Shown here: positions 1-10,624 of the stretch, in pieces
Position numbering within the stretch: position 1 is the first letter of the stretch
How the letters are laid out: the number at the start of each line of letters is the position of its first letter
DNA from: Amycolatopsis sp. GM8
GTDB taxonomy: Bacteria; Actinomycetota; Actinomycetes; Mycobacteriales; Pseudonocardiaceae
NCBI RefSeq assembly: GCF_021653975.1
Contig: NZ_JAJKFK010000005.1
Location: 1 to 64,000, forward strand
Length of the DNA stretch: 64,000 nucleotides
Direction of reading: 5' to 3'
Translations under genes and position numbers: made by a program
The notes under the pieces: model-generated
What the model was told of the DNA's origin: nothing
What the model saw: only the letters and a program-made list of their open reading frames with translations
The model's database searches: none

Positions 1-84
1 ACACGCCGGTTGCATTCAGCGTTGGGATACCGGCCACCACTCGAAGCGCTCGACGAATGGTTCACCAAACACCAAGCAGCATGA
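1..84 (+). CDS. IS3-family transposase, C-terminal fragment (cut by window edge)
   Basis: Frame 1 is open from the first base to a TGA at 82-84. It reads TRRLHSALGYRPPLEALDEW followed by FTKHQAA. The RRxHSxLGYRxP segment is the characteristic end of IS3-group DDE transposases (OrfB, rve integrase core), just after the catalytic Glu. Only 27 residues are visible, so it cannot be told whether the element upstream is intact. No similar fragment occurs elsewhere in the window. Confidence 0.75.
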   Translation, partial: TRRLHSALGYRPPLEALDEWFTKHQAA

Positions 85-127
85 TACAGTCCGTTTGAGC
101 CGCGTCCGAAATTTTCGGAGCACATCA
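85..127 (+). mobile_element. Probable right end of the IS3-type element
   Basis: The stretch after the transposase stop contains the near-palindrome TCCGAAATTTTCGGA (100-114 region) and then CACATCA. IS3-group terminal inverted repeats end in CA (TG on the other side), so the element boundary is tentatively put near 127. The left end lies outside the window, so the repeat cannot be paired. The boundary is inference. Confidence 0.35.
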
Positions 128-195
128 CTTTCCAGCCTTGACAAACCCCGCTTCCCGCGAACACTCACAGATCGGGGCGGGGGAGGGCCCACCAC

Positions 196-217
196 AAAAC
201 GAGGGCGCTCCGCGCCC
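196..217 (-). terminator. Intrinsic terminator of the siderophore protein/hydrolase operon
   Basis: On the minus strand, downstream of the hydrolase stop, GGGCGC and GCGCCC pair around a 3-base loop (203-217) and are followed by TCGTTTTG. The stem is short, but the position and T run fit a rho-independent terminator. Confidence 0.5.
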
Positions 218-228
218 GCCCCCCCGGC

Positions 229-1458
229 CTACGCAGCCACCAAAGCCTGATACACCAGCTGCCGCATGTCCTGCCGGATCGGATGGGTGCTCGACGGCAG
301 CAGCTGCGTGAAGAACATCGCGGTGACTTCCGCTACCGGGTCGACCCAGAACGCCGTCGAAGCCGCACCGCCCCAGGAGTACTCGCCCGCGTTCGCCAGT
401 GTCTTCGCCTTCACCGGGTCACGCAAAACCGCGAAGCCCAGGCCGAAACCGGTGCCGTGGAAGGGCATTCCCGGGAACAGCGGACGGCCGAACTCCTCGA
501 GATCAGCATCGCCGGGGAGATGGTTGCTCGCCATCAAAGCCACGGTCCGCGGGCCCAGCAAACGTACACCGTCCAACTCGCCGCCCCGCACCAGGAACTG
601 CGTGAAACGGTGGTAGTCCGCCGCGGTCGAGACGAGTCCACCACCACCGGAGAAATAGTCCGGCCGCCCGACACCGACCTTGCCGAAAGCCTCGTTGCGC
701 ACGGCTTTCCGGGTGCCCGGCCGCGGAACATAGAGCGCCGCCAAGCGATCCAGGTCATCGGTGCCGAACGACGTGTCGACCATGCCCAGCGGCGCGAAGA
801 TCCGCTGAGCGAAGAACTCGTCCAGCGGCTGCCCCGAAACGACCTCGACGAGACGGCCGAGGACATCCGTCGAGACCGAATAGTTCCACTCACTGCCCGG
901 CTGGAACAGCAGCGGCAACTGTGCCCACTTCTCGCTGCACCCGGCAAGATCCAGCCCGGGCGGGCTCAACCATTCGAAACCCGCCGCGCGATACATGGCG
1001 TCGACCGGGTGCGTGTGATGGAAACCGTAGGTCAAACCCGAAGTATGGCTCAGCAGATGCCAAACGCGGATGGGCTCGGTGGCCGGTTCGGTGACCGCGT
1101 TGACCGCAGAGCCCTTGACGTAGACCCGCGGCTCGGCGAATTCGGGCAGCCAGCGGGAAACCGGGTCCGTCAGCTCGAACGCGCCCTCTTCGAACAGGAC
1201 CATCGCGGCGACCGCCGTGACCGGCTTGGTCATCGAAAAGATCCGCCACAGGGTGTCGGGTTCGACCGGTTTCCCGGCTTCCATGTCCCGCTGCCCGCGT
1301 TCCGACACGTGCACGAGCTTTCCCTTGCGGCTGACCACGATCTGCCAGCCGGCCAGCAGGCCGTCGTCGACGAAACGGGCGAAATGCCGGTCGATCCGGG
1401 CGAGCCTGCCCGCATCGAAACCGAGTTCGGCGGGATCGGTGTCCGTCTTCAGTGTCAT
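229..1458 (-). CDS. Serine hydrolase of the beta-lactamase (class C / EstB) fold
   Basis: A 409-residue protein of the beta-lactamase family (Pfam Beta-lactamase, COG1680). SMTK at residues 75-78 is the SxxK motif with the nucleophilic Ser75. YSV at 193 occupies the YxN position. A Gly-rich GGGGLVST stretch lies near residue 300. There is no signal peptide, so it is probably a cytoplasmic esterase or peptidase-like hydrolase rather than a resistance enzyme; the substrate cannot be told. The ATG at 1458 is chosen because it comes 8 bases after the stop of the upstream siderophore-interacting protein and because alignment to the family starts just after it; a longer open frame runs upstream inside that gene. 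Probably co-transcribed with that gene and therefore iron-responsive. Confidence 0.85.
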   Translation of the reverse strand: MTLKTDTDPAELGFDAGRLARIDRHFARFVDDGLLAGWQIVVSRKGKLVHVSERGQRDMEAGKPVEPDTLWRIFSMTKPVTAVAAMVLFEEGAFELTDPVSRWLPEFAEPRVYVKGSAVNAVTEPATEPIRVWHLLSHTSGLTYGFHHTHPVDAMYRAAGFEWLSPPGLDLAGCSEKWAQLPLLFQPGSEWNYSVSTDVLGRLVEVVSGQPLDEFFAQRIFAPLGMVDTSFGTDDLDRLAALYVPRPGTRKAVRNEAFGKVGVGRPDYFSGGGGLVSTAADYHRFTQFLVRGGELDGVRLLGPRTVALMASNHLPGDADLEEFGRPLFPGMPFHGTGFGLGFAVLRDPVKAKTLANAGEYSWGGAASTAFWVDPVAEVTAMFFTQLLPSSTHPIRQDMRQLVYQALVAA

Positions 1459-1466
1459 GCGCCGGA

Positions 1467-2291
1467 TTATCCCGCGCGGCCCTCCTCCGCGGCACGTTCC
1501 GCGGCCTTCTCCGCCCGCCACTGCTCGTCGGTCGCGCCCCGGCGCCAGTAGCCCGAGATCGACAGCAGGTCCTTGCGCACACCTCGCTCGTCGAGCAGAT
1601 ACCGCCGCAGCTGTCGCACGGAACCGGCCTCGCCGTGCACGAACGCCTGCACGGTCCCGTCGAGGAACTCCAGCTCCCGCACGGCCGCCACCAGATCCGC
1701 ACCCGCCGAACGGTGGATCCACCGGATCTCCGCGTCCCCCTTGGACACCAGCGGCTGTTCCTCGCCCGCGTCCTCGACCTCGATGAACGCCCGCACCGGA
1801 ACCCCGGCGGGCATCGCCTCGAGCGTCACCGCGATCGCGGGCAGCGCGCTCTCGTCCCCGACGAGCAGGTGCCAGTCCGCCTCCTCGCCCGGCGCGTAAG
1901 CCCCGCCCGGCCCGTTCAACAGCAGCACGTCGCCCGGCTTCACCTGCCGCGCCCACGGTCCGGCCACGCCTTCGTCGCCGTGGTGCACGAAATCGATGGC
2001 CAGCTCGCGGGCGTCCGCGTCGTAGTGCCGCACCGTGTAGCTGCGCATCACCGGCCACTGCTCGCGCGGGTACTCGGCCCGGATCTGACCCGTGTCGAAC
2101 GAGTCCGGATAGGAGACACCCGGCACCGGGAACAAAACCTTCACATACGGATCGGTGAACTCATTCGGCGCGAACGCCGCGAAACCGTCACCGCCGGCGA
2201 CGATCCGGATCATGTGCGGTGTCAGCTGCTGGGTGCGCAGCACCTCCAGCCGGACCGCGGGCCGGCTCTTGCGTGCGGGCTTGTCCGCCAT
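1467..2291 (-). CDS. Siderophore-interacting protein (FAD/NAD(P)H ferric-siderophore reductase)
   Basis: A 274-residue protein with the two expected halves: an FAD_binding_9 domain (about 15-130, with the flavin-contacting RSYTVR at 83-88) and a C-terminal SIP NAD(P)H domain (about 140-260). ViuB/FscN-type enzymes of this family reduce ferric siderophores in the cytoplasm and release iron. The ATG at 2291 is preceded on its strand by a GAGGTGAGGAG ribosome site. An IdeR/DmdR-like iron box lies 27-45 bases upstream, which fits iron repression. No siderophore synthesis or uptake gene is adjacent. Confidence 0.93.
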   Translation of the reverse strand: MADKPARKSRPAVRLEVLRTQQLTPHMIRIVAGGDGFAAFAPNEFTDPYVKVLFPVPGVSYPDSFDTGQIRAEYPREQWPVMRSYTVRHYDADARELAIDFVHHGDEGVAGPWARQVKPGDVLLLNGPGGAYAPGEEADWHLLVGDESALPAIAVTLEAMPAGVPVRAFIEVEDAGEEQPLVSKGDAEIRWIHRSAGADLVAAVRELEFLDGTVQAFVHGEAGSVRQLRRYLLDERGVRKDLLSISGYWRRGATDEQWRAEKAAERAAEEGRAG

Positions 2292-2317
2292 TCGCTACTC
2301 CTCACCTCGTCCCGCAC

Positions 2318-2336
2318 TTAGGTTACCCTAAACTCA
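2318..2336 (-). promoter_or_regulatory. Iron box (IdeR/DmdR1-type operator)
   Basis: TTAGGTTACCCTAAACTCA matches 15 of 19 positions of the IdeR/DtxR consensus TTAGGTTAGGCTAACCTAA, with the left half-site perfect. It sits between the stop of the downstream permease gene (2340) and the ATG of the siderophore-interacting protein (2291), where an iron-dependent repressor would block that promoter. Confidence 0.75.
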
Positions 2337-2339
2337 CTC

Positions 2340-4145
2340 CTATTCGCGCGCCCCGATCAACGTCACCGGCGCGGGCCGCGTCGCGGAGAGGCTGGTCCAC
2401 ACGCTCGTCACGCCGACGACCAGGAAAGATCCCGCTGTGACCACGCCGACCATCCCCCACGGCACCGACACCAGGCCCACCGCGGAGGCGATCCCGGCGA
2501 CCGTCCCCGCCGCGGCCACCGCACCCAGCAGCAGCCCGACCGCGACGACCACCCAGGACTCCAGCAGCGCCATCCACACGACCTGCCGGCGGCGCAGCCC
2601 GGTGACCCGCGCGGCGGCGAACTCCGCCTTGCGCTCGGCCGCCGCGATGACCACCGCGTTGATCACGGCGATCAGCGCGTACAGCCCGGCCAGGCCCATC
2701 AGGACGGTCATGATGCCCGAGTTGGTGGAATCCTGTTCCGTGGCACTGGCCGCGACCCATTCGTCCACAGTGGACACGGGTTGCGGCAGCGCGGCGGCCA
2801 CGGCAGCGGGATCGGCACCCGGCTGTACCCGCACGATGGTCCGAGCCGGTCCGAGCGCCGCGGGCGGCACGATCTCGCGCGGCAGCAACAGGCTCGGCGC
2901 GCCATTGACGCTGTCCGGCAGCACGGCGACCACCCGCGGCCGCAGATCCTGGCCGCCGACCGACAACCGCATCGTGTCGCCGAGCGAGGCCCCGGCGGCC
3001 GCGACAGTCATCCCGTGCAGATCGGCGAGCGATCCGCTGACCGGCGCGATCCGGTGCGCCTGCTGGTAATCCGCCTCATTGACGGCCAGGGCGTCGCTGT
3101 TGTCATGGTCCTCGTCCTCGCCCGAACCGGTCGTCACCGTGACCGGCAGCAGGTACTCCGTCGACGCCGACGCGACCCCGGGCACCGGCTGGGTCACGGG
3201 CGCGTTCACCACGAGATCGCCACGCACGTCCTCGGCCAGTTCCCGGTGCCCGGCCGCGGAAAGCGTCGAGAGCGCACCCGCCATCCCCAGCACCAGCGCG
3301 ACCAGCACGAGCAGCGGCGCCGCGGTCGACGCGCTGCGGCGGACGCCGTCGCGCAGGTTGGCGTGCGCGAGCCCGCCGAGTGTCGTGCGGCCGAACACGC
3401 CCCCGAACAGCCGGCCGACCAGCGGGACCACGAGCGGGCTCAGCGCGCTGAGCGCGACGGCGCCGCAGAGCGACACGTTGATCGCCGTCGGGATCGCGCC
3501 GTCCACGTTGACGGACTGCGAAACGATGGCGAGCGCGATCGCGCCGCCGAGGAACAGCAACCCGAAGAACCACCGGGCGCCGGTCATCACGCGGGCCGCG
3601 TTTCCGTTGTCCCGCAACGCTTCCAGCGGCCGCACACGCGAACCCCGGCGCGACGCGGCGAGCACCCCGAGCTGCGACACGCCGATGCCGATGCCCGCCG
3701 ACACGGCGAGGATCCAGTCGTGCCACGCGACGGGGAACGGGCTCGGCACGAACCCGAGATCGGTGAGCAGCCAGGACTGGACGCGCATCGTGACGAGCCC
3801 CGTCGGCACGCCGAGCGCGGTACCGATCAGGCCGAGCAGGAAGGCCTCCGACAGCAACAGCCGCCGTAGCTGCCCGCGGCTGCCGCCGACGAGCCGGAGC
3901 AACGCGAGATCGCGCCGCCGTTGCGCGATGGTGAACGCGAACGTCGAGCTGACGATGAAGATCGCGAGGAACGCGGCGATCCCGAGGGTCATCGCCACCA
4001 GCACGATCGCTTCGGCATGGGAGGTCGCCGCGAGCAGCACCAGCAACGAGGACTGCACGAGCGCCACCCCGAGCAGCACCGTGACGATGGCGCCGATGAA
4101 CAGCTGCCACCGCTCGCGGAACGTCGACAACGAGAGCGCGAACAT
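2340..4145 (-). CDS. ABC transporter permease, FtsX/MacB type
   Basis: A membrane protein of about 601 residues. It has an N-terminal helix (about 15-35), two FtsX domains with paired helices, and a large outward-facing loop rich in Asp, Pro and Val. The RRRDLALLRLVGGS segment after an early helix pair is typical of FtsX-type permeases. With the ATPase gene upstream it forms an exporter of the macrolide/lipoprotein/antimicrobial-peptide class; such exporters expel compounds from the membrane rather than importing. ATG at 4145 overlaps the ATPase stop (TGATG), so translation is coupled; a GTG at 4148 is the alternative. The substrate is unknown. No two-component regulator is adjacent. Confidence 0.9.
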   Translation of the reverse strand: MFALSLSTFRERWQLFIGAIVTVLLGVALVQSSLLVLLAATSHAEAIVLVAMTLGIAAFLAIFIVSSTFAFTIAQRRRDLALLRLVGGSRGQLRRLLLSEAFLLGLIGTALGVPTGLVTMRVQSWLLTDLGFVPSPFPVAWHDWILAVSAGIGIGVSQLGVLAASRRGSRVRPLEALRDNGNAARVMTGARWFFGLLFLGGAIALAIVSQSVNVDGAIPTAINVSLCGAVALSALSPLVVPLVGRLFGGVFGRTTLGGLAHANLRDGVRRSASTAAPLLVLVALVLGMAGALSTLSAAGHRELAEDVRGDLVVNAPVTQPVPGVASASTEYLLPVTVTTGSGEDEDHDNSDALAVNEADYQQAHRIAPVSGSLADLHGMTVAAAGASLGDTMRLSVGGQDLRPRVVAVLPDSVNGAPSLLLPREIVPPAALGPARTIVRVQPGADPAAVAAALPQPVSTVDEWVAASATEQDSTNSGIMTVLMGLAGLYALIAVINAVVIAAAERKAEFAAARVTGLRRRQVVWMALLESWVVVAVGLLLGAVAAAGTVAGIASAVGLVSVPWGMVGVVTAGSFLVVGVTSVWTSLSATRPAPVTLIGARE

Positions 4146-4894
4146 CACGCCTCCAGGGCCGCGAGCCGGTCGGCGACCTCACGCGCCGAGGGACGGCTGG
4201 CGCGGTCCACGATCCGGCCGTCGGACAGGAAGACCACCGAGTCCGCGCGGGCCGCGGCGGCCGGGTCGTGCGTGACCATCACGATGGTCTGGCCCGCCTC
4301 GTCGACCATGCCGCGCAGCAGGCCGAGAACCGAGCGTGCGGACGCCGAGTCCAGCGCGCCGGTCGGCTCGTCGGCGAACAGCACCGAAGGGCGGGTCACC
4401 ATGGCGCGCGCGATCGCGACGCGCTGCTGCTGGCCGCCGGACAGCTCGCGGGGGCGGTGGCGCATCCGGTCGGCGAGGCCGACACTGGCCAGCACCGCGC
4501 GAACCTCCTTTTTGGACACTCGACGGCCGGACAGGCGCAGCGGCAGCGCGACGTTCTGCTCGGCCGTCAGGGAGCCGATGAGGTTGAAGCTCTGGAACAC
4601 GAACCCGATCTGGCGGCGGCGCACCCGGGTCAGCTCGTCGTCCTTGGCCGCCGTGATGTCCTGGCCCGCCAGCAGGACCTGGCCGCTGCTCACCCGTTCC
4701 AGCCCCGCCGCGCAGTGCAGCAGGGTCGACTTGCCCGACCCCGACGGTCCCATCACCGCCGTCCAGGTTCCCTCGGGAAACGCGAGGCTGACACCGTCGA
4801 GCGCCCGCACGCGGGCCTGCTTGCCGCCGTATTCCCGGGTCACGTCGCGCAGCTCGCCCGCCGTGCCCCGCTGGAGCTCGATCGCATTCGTCAT
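4145..4894 (-). CDS. ABC transporter ATP-binding protein (LolD/MacB type)
   Basis: A 249-residue ATPase with Walker A GPSGSGKST, a Q-loop, the signature LSGGQQQRVAIARA and Walker B VLFADEPTGALD. The TGALD ending is typical of the LolD/MacB subfamily that works with FtsX permeases. The ATG at 4894 gives the usual family length; the open frame extends further upstream without homology. It is coupled to the permease gene by a one-base stop/start overlap. The 88-bp gap to the cox operon suggests its own promoter. Confidence 0.92.
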   Translation of the reverse strand: MTNAIELQRGTAGELRDVTREYGGKQARVRALDGVSLAFPEGTWTAVMGPSGSGKSTLLHCAAGLERVSSGQVLLAGQDITAAKDDELTRVRRRQIGFVFQSFNLIGSLTAEQNVALPLRLSGRRVSKKEVRAVLASVGLADRMRHRPRELSGGQQQRVAIARAMVTRPSVLFADEPTGALDSASARSVLGLLRGMVDEAGQTIVMVTHDPAAAARADSVVFLSDGRIVDRASRPSAREVADRLAALEA

Positions 4895-4982
4895 GGCCTC
4901 AGACAACCAGCGTGGCGGCCCGATTCCATTGCCGCGCACACCCGGGTTGAAGGTGGGGTTGGCCCTACCCGTGGGACTCGCG

Positions 4983-6068
4983 TCAGTGCAGGGCGTCCAG
5001 GAACTCGTCCAGTGCGTCGAGGCGGTGCGCGCTGACGACGAACTCACAGTACTGCCAGACCGCAGCCATCCCGCCGACCAGCGGCCGGTAGCCGGGCTGG
5101 GCGGTGCGCGGGTTCGCCCAGACGATCCGGTGGGCGAGCCGCGCGAGCCGGGCCATCTGCGCGGCGAGCAGTTCGGTGCCACCGGTTTCCCAGCCGTCGG
5201 AGATGATCACCACGACCGCGCCGCGGGCCATCCCGCGCGCACCGTAGGAATCCAGGAACTCCTTGAGCGCGGCGCCGATCCGGGTGCCACCCGACCAGTC
5301 CGGGGCCACCTCCCCCGCCTGCCGCATCGCCTTCGCCGGGTCCGCGGTAAGCGCTTTCGTCAGCCGGGTCAGCCGGGTCGCGAACGTGAACACTTCCGCC
5401 TTCACGCCCAGATTCGCACACACCAGCAGTTGCAGCATCGCGCGCGCGTGCGCCTCCATCGAACCGGAGATATCGCACAGCACCACGAGTTTCCGCGGCT
5501 TCTCACGCGGGACCCACCGGCTCAGCACGGCCGGTTCGCCACCGCTGCGACGCGCCCGGCGCAGGGTTTCGCGCATGTCGACGCGCCGCCCGCGCGGCGC
5601 GACGCGTTTCCGCCGGGAAAGCCGCCGCGGTGTCGCGATCCGGAAGCGCCGCATGAGATCCCGCAGCTGCGCCAGCTCGCCGGGGTCGAGATCGGCGAAA
5701 TCGCGGGCGGCCAGGCGTTCTGCCGCACTGCCGAGCACAGGCTTCTCGACCTTGCGGCCGTTCTGGCCGTTGCTCGCGGTCACCTGCCGGTTCTCCGCCG
5801 TCGACACCGTCTCGTTTGGACGGTCACCACGGAACTCGGCCGGATCACCCTCACCGAACACCACCGCGAAAACCCGTTCCAGCACGGCGATCTGGTCCGG
5901 TGTGGACACCAGCGTGGCGAGCGCGCACCGGTACAGCTCGTCGGTCGTCTGCGGCCGGACCAGCAGCACGGCCTGGGTGAACCGCGCCGACCGGTCGGCC
6001 CCGACGGCGACGCCCTGTGCCCGCAGCGCCTCGCCGAACCGCGCGGCGAGCACAGCCAGATCGGTCAC
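4983..6068 (-). CDS. coxE: VWA domain protein of the CO dehydrogenase operon (CoxE-like)
   Basis: A 361-residue protein. The C-terminal half is a von Willebrand A domain with the metal-ion site DISGS at 199-203, SGGTRIG, and ISDGWE. The N-terminal part (about 1-130) is the CoxE/YehP-type region. In Oligotropha, CoxE works with the MoxR ATPase CoxD in maturing the Mo-Cu active site of CO dehydrogenase. The GTG at 6068 overlaps the MoxR gene stop (GTGA), which settles the start within a longer open frame. It is the last gene of the operon. No SRPBCC gene (CoxG) follows. Confidence 0.85.
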   Translation of the reverse strand: MTDLAVLAARFGEALRAQGVAVGADRSARFTQAVLLVRPQTTDELYRCALATLVSTPDQIAVLERVFAVVFGEGDPAEFRGDRPNETVSTAENRQVTASNGQNGRKVEKPVLGSAAERLAARDFADLDPGELAQLRDLMRRFRIATPRRLSRRKRVAPRGRRVDMRETLRRARRSGGEPAVLSRWVPREKPRKLVVLCDISGSMEAHARAMLQLLVCANLGVKAEVFTFATRLTRLTKALTADPAKAMRQAGEVAPDWSGGTRIGAALKEFLDSYGARGMARGAVVVIISDGWETGGTELLAAQMARLARLAHRIVWANPRTAQPGYRPLVGGMAAVWQYCEFVVSAHRLDALDEFLDALH

Positions 6069-6922
6069 CACCACCGCCCGGCCGACTCGACGACCGCTCT
6101 GTCCTCTTCGTACTTCACCACGGCGCTCATCGTGTGCCCGACAGCGTTTTCGTCGAGCACTTCGATGCCGAGCACGTGCAATGCCGAAGCCCAGTTGATC
6201 GCCTCCGCCACACCCGGCGGCTTGTACAGCCCGAATCCACGCAGGCGCTGCACCGACGTCGCGACCTGCTCGGCGAGCCACCCGGCGACGCCGGGCACCC
6301 GCAGCCGGATGATCGCGGCCACCCGGTCCGGATCGGGATGCGCGATCCACTGGTACAGGCACCGCCGTTTGAGCGCGTCGTGCAGCTCGCGGGTCCGGTT
6401 GGAGGTCAGCACCGCGATCGGCGGCAGCACGGCCCGGCGGGTGCCGAGTTCGGGGATCGTCACCGCCGCCTCGGCGAGCAGCTCCAGCAGGAACGCCTCG
6501 AACTCGTCGTCGGCGCGGTCGACCTCGTCGATGAGCAGCACGGCGGGCCGCGGCCCCGGATGCTCGATCGCGGCCAGCAGCGGACGTGCCAGCAAATAGT
6601 CGTTGCTGAACAAGTCCGCTTCGGACAGTGCCTCCCCACGGGCTTCGGCGAGCCGGATCCCCAGCAGCTGCCGGGGATAGTTCCACTCGTACAGAGCGTC
6701 CGAAGAGGACAGTCCTTCGTAGCACTGCAACCGGATCAACTTCGTGTCCAGCGCCCGGGAAAGCGCTTTCGCCGCTTCGGTCTTGCCGACTCCCGGTTCG
6801 CCTTCCAGCAGGATCGGCTGCGGCATCCGCACCGCGAGGAACAGCGCGGTCGCCAATGCCTCGTCGGTGAGATAGCCCGCCGCCGCGAGGTCGGCGGCGA
6901 GCTCCTGGACGGTCTCACCCAT
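6065..6922 (-). CDS. coxD: MoxR-family AAA+ ATPase (CoxD-like chaperone)
   Basis: A 285-residue AAA+ protein with Walker A GEPGVGKT at 41-48 and Walker B LLIDEVDRADDE at 129-140, followed by sensor TSNRTRELHDALKRRC. MoxR ATPases pair with VWA proteins, and the VWA gene follows directly with a 4-base overlap. In aerobic CO dehydrogenase operons the equivalent CoxD is needed for sulfuration of the molybdenum centre. It overlaps the upstream XdhC gene by 8 bases. Its role is inferred from family and context. Confidence 0.9.
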   Translation of the reverse strand: MGETVQELAADLAAAGYLTDEALATALFLAVRMPQPILLEGEPGVGKTEAAKALSRALDTKLIRLQCYEGLSSSDALYEWNYPRQLLGIRLAEARGEALSEADLFSNDYLLARPLLAAIEHPGPRPAVLLIDEVDRADDEFEAFLLELLAEAAVTIPELGTRRAVLPPIAVLTSNRTRELHDALKRRCLYQWIAHPDPDRVAAIIRLRVPGVAGWLAEQVATSVQRLRGFGLYKPPGVAEAINWASALHVLGIEVLDENAVGHTMSAVVKYEEDRAVVESAGRWW

Positions 6923-7777
6923 CGGCGAACGCCTGCCGGCAGCCCGGTCCGCAGAAGTAGAAGACCTCGCCGTCCCGGGTCAGCCGGAGGGTGTCCCCGG
7001 TGATCGCGACGGTCATGCCGCACACCGGATCCGTGGACGTCGCGGGCTCCTCGGGTTTCGCCACCCGCACCCGCGGCCGCACGGCGATCAGCTCGGCATA
7101 CACCGAAACCGCGATCTCCTCCGGCGTGCGCGCACCGATGTCCAGCCCGGCCGGCGTGTGCACGACGTCCGCGCCCAGGCCCAGCGCGCCGAGCACCGCG
7201 GTGCCCCGGCGCCGGCTCGCGATCAGCCCGATGTACGAAACGCCGGCCGCCACCGCCGCCCGCAGCACCCGCTCCTCGTCGTGGCCGTGTGACGCGACGA
7301 TCACGGCGTCCGCGTCCTCGGCCACCGGATCCGAGCTGGCGCGCACGTCGTAGCCGAGCGCCTTCCCGACCGAGACGAGCGCCCGCGCCACCGGCGCGTC
7401 ACCGTGCACCACGACGAGCGCCGGCGGCAACTGCGCTTCCAGAAAGATCTCCAGCGCGCCACCGGAAAGGCAGGGATTGCCCACGGTGACAACGCCTTCC
7501 TCGCTGCCTTCCCCGGTCTTCTCCGTGTTCGCCTCGGGCGTGATCCGTAGCAGCGCGGACTGCCCGGTGCCGAGCAGCCTGATCCCCTGCAGCCGCACCG
7601 TCGACTCCGCGCAGTCGCCGCCGACGAACCCTTCGATCGTGCCGTCCGGCAGCACCAGCGCGCAGTCGCCGGGTTTCGCGCTCGTGGGCCGCTGGGCCCG
7701 GACGACCGTCGCGAGCACGAACGGCCGCCGGTGCTCCCGCAGTGACTCAGCCTGCGCGCGCAGGTCCGATCTGGCCA

Positions 7778-7778
<1 letters not shown>
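6915..7778 (-). CDS. XdhC/CoxI-family maturation protein fused to a C-terminal YHS domain
   Basis: 287 residues. An XdhC_CoxI N-terminal domain (about 1-80, with FVGGDCAESTV) is followed by an XdhC Rossmann domain (about 130-235, with GLIASRRR). A C-terminal YHS module (about 243-287) carries DPVCGM and FYFCGPGC. XdhC proteins bind and protect sulfurated molybdenum cofactor for insertion into molybdo-hydroxylases. YHS/TRASH-type modules are Cys-rich metal-binding units. The combination inside an operon for a Mo-Cu enzyme suggests a metal-handling role, possibly copper (inference). The ATG at 7778 overlaps the coxL stop by one base. Confidence 0.85.
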
Positions 7779-10146
<2,368 letters not shown>

Positions 10147-10150
<4 letters not shown>

Positions 10151-10623
10151 GACTGCACCTCCGCCGCCTCGTGCTCGGCCGCCCAGCGGACCGAGCGCAC
10201 GATGTTCTCGTAGCCGGTGCACCGGCACAGCTGGCCGGAGATCGCCTCGCGAATGTCCTCTTCGGACGGATCCGGATCGTGGTCCAGCAGCCACCGCGAG
10301 GTCATCATCATGCCCGGCGTGCAGAACCCGCACTGCAGCCCGTGGCACTGCCGGAAGCCCTCCTGCACCGGGTCGAGCCCGCCGCCGTTCGCCAGGCCCT
10401 CCACCGTGCGCACCCGGTGCCCGTCGGCCATCACCGCGAGCACGGTGCACGACTTGACCGGCACCTCGTCCAGCCACACCACGCAGGCGCCGCAGTTCGA
10501 CGTGTCGCAGCCCCAGTGCGTCCCGGTCAGGCGCAGCTCGTCCCGCAGGAAGTGCACGAGCAGCAACCTGGGCTCGACGTCACGCGCGTGCACCTCGCCG
10601 TTGACGGTCACGCTGATTTCCAT
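10147..10623 (-). CDS. coxS: Aerobic CO dehydrogenase small subunit (2 x [2Fe-2S])
   Basis: 158 residues. The plant-ferredoxin-like cluster is ligated by Cys39, 44, 47 and 59. The second cluster is ligated by Cys98, 101, 133 and 135 in the QCGFC and LCRC motifs. The complete ligand set indicates a functional electron-transfer subunit between the CoxL active site and the CoxM flavin. It lies one base after coxM and overlaps coxL by 4 bases, so the three subunits are translationally coupled for equal expression. Confidence 0.96.
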
Positions 10624-10624
10624 C

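Noticed and set aside
1467-2058. Extended N-terminus of the serine hydrolase
   Set aside because: The extension is Arg/Gly-rich and lies fully inside the siderophore-interacting protein gene on the same strand in another frame.
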